From positions 62,001-126,000 of the forward strand of contig NZ_FOWR01000011.1 of the NCBI RefSeq assembly GCF_900115495.1: a stretch of DNA of 64,000 nucleotides. The letters run 5' to 3'. Position 1 is the stretch's first letter; each line of letters begins with the position of its first letter. The stretch is from Enterovibrio norvegicus DSM 15893 (GTDB taxonomy: Bacteria > Pseudomonadota > Gammaproteobacteria > Enterobacterales > Vibrionaceae). Below are positions 27,494 to 36,400 of the stretch, piece after piece. The notes beneath the pieces are model-generated. The model was not told where the DNA came from. It saw nothing but the letters and a program-made list of their open reading frames with translations, and did not search any database. A program made the translations under genes and the position numbers.

Positions 27494-29839
27494 TTACTGA
27501 CTGTATTCATCCAGCCATTGTTTCAGCACGGACAAATCGTGCTTATAGCCTTCCTTGATTTCATCAACCCAGTCAGCAATGTTCTCCCACCAAGCAGGCA
27601 ACTCGGGTGATTGCGCTTTTTGGGCAACTTTCTGAATATGTTTTAAACCGATCGATCCTGCCGCCCCTTTTATTTTGTGCGCTTCGCTGGCAATGCCATC
27701 CTGATCTTTGGCCGTCATGTTGCTGTCTAAGATTTGGAGGTACTCAGGCATCACCTCTTCGAACATGGTGATGCTTTGATAAACAGGCTCTGGGCCCACA
27801 ATATCCACGTAGGAGCGCAGCATTTCGAGATCGAGCAGCGTTTCGTAGAGCTCATTTCCCGGTTTCTTCGGTTCAACCACAGGTGTATGTCCTTTACTCA
27901 ATGGGCATTGAAGCGCTAATCGCTCAATCACATCCGTCACCGCAGCGACGCTAATCGGCTTACTGATAGCGTCATCCATGCCGCGTTGAATGTATTCGGA
28001 TTTGTCTTTTATGACGTTCGCAGTCAAGGCCACCAAAGGTGGTAAAGGTGCGTCGCCACTACGCAATTGCGCTGCGATATCAAACCCTGTCATATCTGGT
28101 AGCTGGATATCCAGAAGTAAAAGATCAAAATGTGCGGTTGGGAATGTCTCGAGTGCTTCTTTGCCACATCGCGCAACCGTCACCGTATGGCCAAGGCTCT
28201 CAAGCAAATTCACTGCAACGGTGATGTTCAGTTCAATGTCTTCCACCAGCAGAATGTGCAGCGAACGTTGTTCTGCTGTCACACGCTCTTGGCTTTCAAC
28301 AGCATCACAAAGCGGGACGCTGAGCGTAACGGTAAACGTACTCCCTTCGCCCACTTCACTGTCAACTTCAATATCGCCACCCATCAATCGCGCCAGCTTT
28401 CTCGATACCGCCAATCCGATGCCTGTTCCAACGGCGTGCAGATTGTCTTCGCCTTGTTTCACTTGGTAATACATGGCGAAGATTTTCTTTTGCTCCTCTG
28501 GCGGAATGCCGATACCACTGTCTTCAATATCAAATTGAAGGTGCGCCATCTTGTCTTCAACGTCGCAACTGACCGCGACATTTACCGCACCTTGCTTGGT
28601 GAATTTCACGGCGTTTCCGACCAAATTCCAAAGTATTTGACGTAAACGCGTACCGTCAACACTCACCGCAGCAGGGAATGACGTCATGCGATCAAGAGAG
28701 AAGCGCAGACCCTTTTGTTCTGCCATCAGACCGCTGATGTTTTCAATTTCGGTGACGAAATCAGGCAAATCCATAGGCTGAGGAAGAAGCTCTAAGCGGC
28801 TACGATCCGATTTATCGAGGTCAATAATATCGTTAAAAATGTTCCCCAAGGTAATCGCACTGACGTGAATCGTGCGTAAATACCCCAGTTGGTCACTCGA
28901 TAATCGGGTATCCAGCAACATGCGGCTTAAACCAACAATCCCATTAAGAGGGGTTCGCAGTTCATGGCTGATCGTCGAAATAAACGCAGTTTTGTCACGA
29001 CTCGCTTTTTCCAATGCATCTTGGTAGCGCTTACGCTCAGTGATCTCACGACCAAACCCAACCAGACCTAAACGGCGTCCATCACGGGAATAAAACGGCA
29101 ACTTGCGCAGTTCAAAGTACGCTTTTTGGCCATCGTTGTACTCAAGCCATTGCTCGTAAGTCAAAGAAACGTTGTTATCGAAAACCTGCTGATCGGTTTC
29201 AACGACCTTGCTCGCCACGTCTTCACTGTAGACATCCCAAGGAGTTAGGCCGACCAGCTCTTTTTCTTTCTTGCCAGTCAGTTCTTCCATGGCTTTGTTA
29301 CAACCCGAGAATTGACCACGTTCGTTACGGTAATAGATAAGATCAGGCGACGCATCGATGAAAGATCGCAGCAATGCAGTCTGCTCAGCCAACTCTAGCT
29401 GGGCTTTTTCACGCTGATAGACTTCGTTTTCAAGATCGAGCATGGCCTCTTCACGTGCTTCTTCTGCACGCTTACGCTCTTCAATTTCTAAGTTGAGCTG
29501 GGCAATGTTATCGGTGAGTTGGCGGTTAAGCTCCATATCGCGAGAACGCATCTCTTCGAGCTTGGCGACAAGTTTCGTCAAGCGCTGACGAGATTCTTCA
29601 AGTTGGTCGACGACGACAGAAAGGAAATACACGGCCCAAGGCGTGATAAGGAGGCCAAAAAAGACGGAGCGGACGATGTCACTGTCATGCACACTGCCAT
29701 TGAGCACAAGCGTAATGGCCACTTGCACCACAACAGCCAGCGCAACAAGCGCGAGGGCCAGCAACATGCTGAATCGGACAATACCTAACTTTACCAACAA
29801 GTCGACGTAGTATTGTGCCAAGAGTTTTATTTGCTTCAT
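27494..29839 (-). CDS. arcB: hybrid sensor histidine kinase ArcB
   Basis: Membrane-bound tripartite kinase that phosphorylates ArcA according to quinone redox state. The 781 residues are arranged as two N-terminal membrane helices (about 22-46 and 57-77), coiled coil (about 78-155), PAS (about 155-270), HisKA with H292 (STISHELRTPLNG), HATPase (NAVKFT, DSGIGI, GTGIGLAVS), receiver with D577 (LLLLDIQLPD) and HPt with H721 (EAHKIKGAAGS). Linker Cys180 of E. coli ArcB is conserved, but the second redox cysteine position, 241, is Tyr (GQKAYFELRK). The diguanylate cyclase gene lies upstream on the same strand behind a terminator. Confidence 0.98.
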   Translation of the reverse strand: MKQIKLLAQYYVDLLVKLGIVRFSMLLALALVALAVVVQVAITLVLNGSVHDSDIVRSVFFGLLITPWAVYFLSVVVDQLEESRQRLTKLVAKLEEMRSRDMELNRQLTDNIAQLNLEIEERKRAEEAREEAMLDLENEVYQREKAQLELAEQTALLRSFIDASPDLIYYRNERGQFSGCNKAMEELTGKKEKELVGLTPWDVYSEDVASKVVETDQQVFDNNVSLTYEQWLEYNDGQKAYFELRKLPFYSRDGRRLGLVGFGREITERKRYQDALEKASRDKTAFISTISHELRTPLNGIVGLSRMLLDTRLSSDQLGYLRTIHVSAITLGNIFNDIIDLDKSDRSRLELLPQPMDLPDFVTEIENISGLMAEQKGLRFSLDRMTSFPAAVSVDGTRLRQILWNLVGNAVKFTKQGAVNVAVSCDVEDKMAHLQFDIEDSGIGIPPEEQKKIFAMYYQVKQGEDNLHAVGTGIGLAVSRKLARLMGGDIEVDSEVGEGSTFTVTLSVPLCDAVESQERVTAEQRSLHILLVEDIELNITVAVNLLESLGHTVTVARCGKEALETFPTAHFDLLLLDIQLPDMTGFDIAAQLRSGDAPLPPLVALTANVIKDKSEYIQRGMDDAISKPISVAAVTDVIERLALQCPLSKGHTPVVEPKKPGNELYETLLDLEMLRSYVDIVGPEPVYQSITMFEEVMPEYLQILDSNMTAKDQDGIASEAHKIKGAAGSIGLKHIQKVAQKAQSPELPAWWENIADWVDEIKEGYKHDLSVLKQWLDEYSQ

Positions 29840-29899
29840 TGAACTTCCTGATCAACGGTTCTGAAGCAACATAATAGCGAGCCCACAGAACAAGCTAAA

Positions 29900-29920
29900 G
29901 AAAAAGGCGTCGAAACGCCC
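29900..29920 (-). terminator. terminator after diguanylate cyclase gene
   Basis: On the minus strand GGCGT-TTCG-ACGCC with a stable UUCG-type tetraloop, followed by TTTTTC. It lies between the GGDEF gene and arcB, making arcB separately transcribed. Confidence 0.85.
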
Positions 29921-29953
29921 CTTATGTACGCTATTTTTATTGGCTTGCGTGAT

Positions 29954-31699
29954 TTACACGAGATCAACGACTAGGTTTGTCGAGGCAATGCGGTTTCGAC
30001 CCGCGCGTTTTGCGCGGTAAAGGGCTTTATCAGCCGCCAAGACCAAATCGCCATAATCTTGTCCTTGAACGGGCAAAATAGTTGCCACGCCCTGGCTCAA
30101 GCTCAATCGCGTTGAGACGGAAGAAAACTCATGTTCGATATTGGCGCGCGCCAATGCTTCCGATATTTTTTCAGCCACATACACAGCCCCCTCTTCCGAG
30201 GTATTCGGCAACAAGATGGCAAACTCCTCACCGCCATACCGTGCAACCGCATCAAGCGGTCGTCGAATTACATCAAGGAAGACTTCCGCCACCATGCGCA
30301 AGGCTTTATCGCCTTGTTGATGACCATAGTTATCGTTGTAGGGTTTGAAGAAATCAATGTCGCAAAGAATAAGAGACAATGGCTCTTGCTCACGAATATG
30401 GGAATGCCACATTTTCACTAGCTGCTCGTCAAAGCTACGTCGGTTCGCCACTTTCGTTAAGCCGTCAACAAAGCTGAGCTCTTCAAGTTCCATGATGGCG
30501 TCTGCTAATTCTTGCTGTGTTGCTTTTCGAGCCGTTACATCACGGGCGATCACCAAGACACCGATAGTGTCATCCGTCGGATCGCGGAATTGGGTTTTTG
30601 TTAACTCATACCAGACTTGAGAGCCATCGCGCTTCATCACCAAGTCTTCATATTTAATGGTCTTGCCATCTTTCAGTACGGGTATATCAACGCGCTGATG
30701 ATCCGCCAACACATCCGGATCCATGAGATCTGCAGCTTGCTGCCCTTCAAGGTTGTCATGCGGTGCACCCATGGCTTCTGCAAAAGCCGCATTCCCGCCA
30801 AGGAAAACATAAGAAGAGTTATAGATCCCAATCGGGTCCACACTGGCCTCAAAGATGGAGGTCAACACATTACTGTGCTGTTTTAAGCGTTGCTCGACTT
30901 CTTGCCTTGCCTCAATCTCTTGCTCCAAGACTTCTTGCATCATGTGCCAATTGGTCACGTCATGGCTAATGCTCAAGGTGCCATAGATACGATTGTCGTT
31001 GTCTCGAAGCACTGTTTGACTGGTTTCAAGCAAGCAACTATCGCCAGCAGGGGTGGTCGTCCAGCTTTGTTGGGTCCGGCGGCTGTCAAAGTTATCTTGC
31101 GCATTAAAGAACAAGCCTTCTTCTTCTCGCCCTTTCCAGAAACGATCAAACGCATTGTTGGTACCAACAATGCGTCCATCTCGGTCTTGAAAGCACACCA
31201 ATTCAGCCAGAGAGTTTATGACGCTGCGGAATATATGGTTGTCGTTGTTTGCAAAAGACTCGCTATAGACGCTTTCAGATTCAGGCTCGAGGGAGATAAT
31301 CCACGCTCGCTGACCACTGCACCAAACAGGAAGGCCCGAGAAACGCGCATACCTTGGCGCATTACGGTTTGAGGCCGCCCTAAAGTCAGCAGTGACATCA
31401 ATAAAAGGTAAGGGCCAGCGACGGTATCTCAACAGCGTATCAAACGTCGATTTGTCTTTTGTCCCTTTGAATTCGAGCTGTCCATTGACGGTTTCTACGT
31501 TGAAAAGACGTACAAAGCCTCTGTTTGCAAACAGGATCCTACCATCCTCCATACCGATCATGGCTTTGGGAGAATACAGATTTGATAAGTATGCTTGCCA
31601 CGTTTTCTTCGATACAACGCGACGGCGAGACGCCCAAAACGTACCGAGAAGAAAGCCGACAAAGAGCGTTACGGCTGCCATTGGCATCCAATCAGTCAT
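29954..31699 (-). CDS. membrane-anchored PAS/GGDEF diguanylate cyclase
   Basis: 581-residue probable c-di-GMP synthase. One N-terminal membrane helix (about 6-24) is followed by PAS-like regions at about 40-135, 155-255 and 275-395. The two later ones are plain PAS folds (SLAELVCFQDRDGRIVGTNNAF; ASVDPIGIYNSSYVFLGGNAAF). A short coiled segment leads to the GGDEF domain (about 405-575) with DGLTKVANRR, intact GGEEF (489-493) and an RxxD inhibitory site (RPLD, 480-483) exactly five residues before it. Active cyclase with product inhibition is therefore expected. No EAL domain is present. It sits between yhcC and arcB, all on minus. The signal sensed is unknown. Confidence 0.9.
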   Translation of the reverse strand: MTDWMPMAAVTLFVGFLLGTFWASRRRVVSKKTWQAYLSNLYSPKAMIGMEDGRILFANRGFVRLFNVETVNGQLEFKGTKDKSTFDTLLRYRRWPLPFIDVTADFRAASNRNAPRYARFSGLPVWCSGQRAWIISLEPESESVYSESFANNDNHIFRSVINSLAELVCFQDRDGRIVGTNNAFDRFWKGREEEGLFFNAQDNFDSRRTQQSWTTTPAGDSCLLETSQTVLRDNDNRIYGTLSISHDVTNWHMMQEVLEQEIEARQEVEQRLKQHSNVLTSIFEASVDPIGIYNSSYVFLGGNAAFAEAMGAPHDNLEGQQAADLMDPDVLADHQRVDIPVLKDGKTIKYEDLVMKRDGSQVWYELTKTQFRDPTDDTIGVLVIARDVTARKATQQELADAIMELEELSFVDGLTKVANRRSFDEQLVKMWHSHIREQEPLSLILCDIDFFKPYNDNYGHQQGDKALRMVAEVFLDVIRRPLDAVARYGGEEFAILLPNTSEEGAVYVAEKISEALARANIEHEFSSVSTRLSLSQGVATILPVQGQDYGDLVLAADKALYRAKRAGRNRIASTNLVVDLV

Positions 31700-31810
31700 T
31701 CAACCATCCCAAACTTGTGTTTCCTTTGCGTCTTTATCACTGGCACATTCGATTTTTGAACAAACCTCACGCTTTATCTTGCCATATGGTTGAGAAAGAA
31801 AACGAATAAG

Positions 31811-31833
31811 CCTACGTCGTTTTGCGACGTAGG
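31811..31833 (-). terminator. hairpin after yhcC
   Basis: Perfect 9-bp stem CCTACGTCG / CGACGTAGG with loop TTTTG, between yhcC and the GGDEF gene. The following minus-strand tract (CTTATTCGTTTTC) is only moderately T-rich, so terminator function is likely but not certain. Confidence 0.6.
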
Positions 31834-31902
31834 TTCGTTAGGATAACGCGATTTCCATCACTACAGCACAGGCATGTCTAGTAAAGCGCAGATTTCAGAA
31901 TA

Positions 31903-32829
31903 TTAGGAGGGAAAGACAAAGGCATCATTTAACAATGCCCCTTGAGCGCCTTTTAGCGTCAACGCTCGAGCGACACCCGTCATTGCTAACCAACGATTTT
32001 CACACCACGTAGGCGCAAGTAAGGTTGGGCGACGCGCACTGGCCGAGACGCGGTGATACACAACATCTGATGGCGTACGAAGGATCATTTCTGAAGCACT
32101 TTCGACGTAGTCTTCAATCGTGATTTCATCCAAACGGCCTGCACGCCAAGATTTCGCCATAACACTGCCTTCAACAATATGAAGAGGATGAAGCTTGATG
32201 CCGTCAGTGGCCGTCTCAACAACGCGTTCAATGGTGTCGATATGATCAGCGCGTGTCTCGCCCGGTAAACCGACGATAAGATGGGTGCAAACATTCAGCC
32301 CAAGGGCTCTCGCCTTCTTGGTGACACGATCATAGCAAGCGAAGTCATGACCACGGTTTATGCGGTGTAGGGTTTTGTCATTTGCGGTTTGCAGGCCGAG
32401 CTCTAACCAGATCTCAAAGCCTTGAGCATGATAACTTGCCAACAACTCAAGAACGGCATCAGGAACACAGTCAGGACGCGTACCCACACATAAGCCAACA
32501 ATGTCTGCGGTCTTGAGTGCTTCTTCATACATGGCTTTCAGCTTTTCCACTTCCGCATACGTGCTTGTGTATGCCTGAAAATATGCCAAGTAACGTTTAG
32601 CTCGGCCAATTTCGTCCGCGCGCTGTAACAACTGCGTTGTTACCGACAGTTGCTGAGCCGTTTCATCGGCAAACGACGCAACGTTACAAAATGTACAACC
32701 ACCGCGGCCTAGCGTGCCATCTCGGTTGGGACAACTAAACCCGCCATGCAATGTGAGCTTGTGTACTTTTTCGCCATACCTGCGTTGTAAATCCTGACCA
32801 AAGGTATTCACCAAATGATGAAGTTCCAT
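31903..32829 (-). CDS. yhcC: YhcC-family radical SAM protein
   Basis: 308-residue radical SAM enzyme of the YhcC/TIGR01212 group, whose substrate is not established. The cluster cysteines are C33, C45 and C48 (CPNRDGTLGRGGCTFC), the longer CX11CX2C spacing typical of this family rather than CX3CX2C. The GGE-like LTLHGGFSCPNRDG start, VGLCVGTRPDC and HLIVGLPGETR segments are further hallmarks. In E. coli yhcC lies between arcB and gltB. Here that neighbourhood is preserved, with the GGDEF gene inserted. Confidence 0.93.
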   Translation of the reverse strand: MELHHLVNTFGQDLQRRYGEKVHKLTLHGGFSCPNRDGTLGRGGCTFCNVASFADETAQQLSVTTQLLQRADEIGRAKRYLAYFQAYTSTYAEVEKLKAMYEEALKTADIVGLCVGTRPDCVPDAVLELLASYHAQGFEIWLELGLQTANDKTLHRINRGHDFACYDRVTKKARALGLNVCTHLIVGLPGETRADHIDTIERVVETATDGIKLHPLHIVEGSVMAKSWRAGRLDEITIEDYVESASEMILRTPSDVVYHRVSASARRPTLLAPTWCENRWLAMTGVARALTLKGAQGALLNDAFVFPS

Positions 32830-33419
32830 CGTCGACTGCCTCAGTGTTAAACGTAATAAAATAATGATGCTGAAAAAAAGCCGTCGATTTTATCACCAGC
32901 ACTAAGCCGAAAAGCTCGATTGAATCAATCAAAATAGTAATTTTGTGCGACGAATTGAAAAAAAATTACAAAATAAAAACATTCACCTAGCCCACACATC
33001 ACGAAGGAAAACTCAATATTCAACAAAAGCAGCACATAGCGAATAAATAGTCAATTTAATCGAAATTAAACGCAATAAATGTAAAATGATGCGCAATTGA
33101 TTGTTAAGTTTTTATGGTAATTAAATTCCGGAATATGTAGGATATCTACAGCTGCGACTAATTTGTGAGCAATATAATTCGCGAAATTGCGCCTGTTCAT
33201 AGCGACATATTTGGCATTTAGAAAAAAGCGCAGCATATCTACATAGTTTTGTAGAAAAAAAGGCTTACTTTTCTTCGTGAAGGTAATCTGGCTTGGACAC
33301 CTGGAAACAACACATTTGTTGTTCCTATATTCGTGTCCGCTATGCCCATGCCCGCAACAGGTATGGCAAGGGAAGACAAATGCTTCCACAGCATTTGTGT
33401 CAACTGGAAGGACGTAAAG
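32830..33419. other. yhcC-gltB divergent regulatory region
   Basis: 590 bp, strongly AT-rich in 32940-33240, with no gene I can support. The gltB leader side contains two stem-loops: GGAA(A)CAACA / TGTTGTTCC at 33303-33325 and ACAAATGC / GCATTTGT at 33376-33398, the latter ending 21 nt before the chosen gltB start. Confidence 0.6.
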
Positions 33420-36400
33420 ATGACAGATTCAGTGCTACGCACCGAGGGGCTCTATGTGCCCGAGATGGAACACGATGCCTGTGGTATCGGCTTCGTTGCC
33501 CACCTAAAAAACAGAAAGTCCCATGCGATAGTAACCCAAGCACTCGATATGCTGGCTCGTATGGAACACCGTGGCGGTCAAGGCTGCGATCCATGCAGTG
33601 GTGACGGCGCGGGTATTCTTCTTCAAAAACCTCACGAGTTTCTTCTTGAAGAAACACGCGCACTCGGCATTCAACTCCCGTCGACAGACAAGTACGGCGT
33701 TGGTGTCATGCTCTTCCCAAGAGACGAAAACAAGCGCTACCAGTGCCGTGAGATCTTTGAACGTAATGCGAAGCGTCTTGATTTGGAGGTTATCGGCTAC
33801 CGTGAGTTGCCTACCGACAACTCTATGATCGGTGCTGACCCATTAAGCACAGAACCCCATTTTGAACACGCATTTGTTACAGGTGGCGAACACCTTTCAA
33901 TCGATGAACTAGAGCGCAAACTTTTTGTTCTTCGTAACTATACCGTTCGTGTGTGCCTTGAAAGCGTGTCGAACATTGGTGATGACTTCTACATCAACTC
34001 GTTCTCAGCGAAAACACTGGTCTACAAAGGTCAATTGACCACAGAGCAGGTGCCACAATATTTCTTAGACCTTCAAAATTCTTCGATGGTCACTGCGTTG
34101 GCACTGGTTCACTCACGCTTCTCAACCAATACATTCCCCCGTTGGCGCTTGGCTCAGCCTTTCCGTAATATCGCGCACAACGGCGAAATTAATACCGTTC
34201 GTGGTAACCTGAACTGGATGAAAGCACGTGAAGCACTGCTTGAATCTAAGCTGTTCAGCGAACAAGAACTCAAGATGCTACTGCCTATCTGTCAAGAAGG
34301 CGCATCTGACTCTGCTAACTTCGACATGGCGCTAGAGCTCCTTACTCTGTCAGGACGTAGCATGCCGCACGTCTTGATGATGATGGTGCCGGAAGCGTGG
34401 CAAGAGAAGAAAGACATGGACCCTAAACTCCGTGCTTTCTACCAATTCCACGCCAACATCATGGAACCATGGGATGGCCCAGCCTCTTTGTGTTTCACTG
34501 ACGGCGTAAAAGTTGGCGCGACCCTTGACCGTAATGGTCTTCGCCCAAGCCGCTATACCGTGACAAAAGACGACTACCTCATCATGGCATCCGAGTCAGG
34601 TGTGGTAGAAATCGCACCAGAAAACGTTCACTTCCGTGGTCGTTTGCAACCAGGCCGTATCTTCGTTGCTGACCTAGAACAAGGTCGCATCATTTCTGAT
34701 GAAGAAGTGAAGAACGAAATCGCGTCTGCTCAGCCTTACCAAGAGTGGGTTGAGAAGAACTTATTGCAACTCGATAAGCTTCCAGAAGCGGGCACGAAGA
34801 ACCACCAGCCATCACCTGATCGTCTGTTGCATCATCAACAAGCGTTCGGTGTTACCTCAGAAGAAGTGAATGAAATTCTTCTGCCAATGGCAAAAGAGGG
34901 TAAAGAGCCACTGGGTGCTATGGGTGCGGATTGGCCATTGGCTGTGCTATCTCACCAGTCTCAACACTTATCTAACTACTTCAAGCAGCTGTTCGCACAG
35001 GTCACCAACCCACCGATCGACCCGATCCGTGAACGTATGGTCATGTCTTTGAAAACCTACTTAGGTCAAGACCAGAACCTGCTGATTGAAACACCTGAGC
35101 ATTGCCGCAAAGTGGAATTGGAAACCCCAGTTCTTAGCAATGCAGAGTTGGAAAAATTGCGTGCCATTGACAACGATCACCTCCAAGCGAAAACACTCGA
35201 TATCGTGTTCCGCGCGAGTGGCGAGAATGGCAAGCTAGAGCGTGCGCTAAAACGTATTTGTCAGTATGCCGAAGATGCGGTTAACGATGGTTACTCCATC
35301 ATCCTTCTGACTGACCGTGCCGTGAACTCTAACCACGCAGCAATCCCAGCAATGCTTGCAGTGGGTGCGGTTCACCACCACCTTATCCGCAAAGGCCTAC
35401 GTGCGAAAGCGGACATTGTTATCGAAACGGGCGATGCTCGTGAAACCCATCACTTCGCCACACTCGTTGGCTACGGTGCGAATGCTGTTAACCCGTACCT
35501 TGTCTACGAAACTTTGGTCGATTTACAGCGCACCAAGAAGCTGGATCCAGAAGCGGACGTGGATGTATTGTTCGAGAACTACCGTAAGTCTATCAACGCA
35601 GGCTTGCTGAAAATCTTCTCGAAAATGGGTATTTCAACCCTTCAGTCATACCACGGTGCGCAAATCTTTGAAGCATTAGGCATCAGCAAAGCGGTTGTCG
35701 ATAAATACTTCACCGGCACTGTTTCGCGTATTCAAGGCCTGACCATTGATGACATCGCGAAAGAAGTGCTGATCCGTCACCGTTTGGGTTATCCAACGCG
35801 TGAAATTCCCGTTCAAATGCTGGATGTCGGTGGTGTTTATCAGTGGAAACAACGTGGTGAGAAGCACCTGTTTAACCCTGAAACCATCCACTTGCTGCAG
35901 AATTCAACGCGCAACAAAGACCTTAAACAGTTCAAAGAGTATTGCCACGCTGTAGACAGCCAAGGCGATGATGCTGCAACACTGCGTAGCCAGTTTGATT
36001 TTGTGAAGAATCCAGCAGGCAGCATTCCTCTTGAAGAGGTTGAGCCAATCGAAAGCATCCTGAAGCGTTTCGCGACCGGTGCAATGAGCTTTGGTTCTAT
36101 CTCGCATGAAGCGCACTCTACCCTTGCAGTTGCAATGAACCGCATCGGTGCAAAATCGAACTCAGGTGAAGGTGGCGAAGACCCAGTCCGTTTTGAGAAG
36201 AAAGACAACGGTGATTGGGAACGCTCTGCGATCAAACAAGTGGCATCAGGCCGTTTTGGTGTGACGTCTTACTACCTCACCAATGCTGCTGAGATCCAAA
36301 TCAAAATGGCGCAAGGCGCGAAGCCAGGTGAAGGTGGTCAACTTCCAGGTCACAAAGTGGATGATTGGATTGGTCGCACACGTCACTCCACTCCAGGGGT

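Noticed and set aside
33333-33419. 29-residue N-terminal extension of the first GltB
   Set aside because: It starts at GTG without good Shine-Dalgarno, whereas ATG 33420 has GGAAGGA and gives the family-like propeptide.
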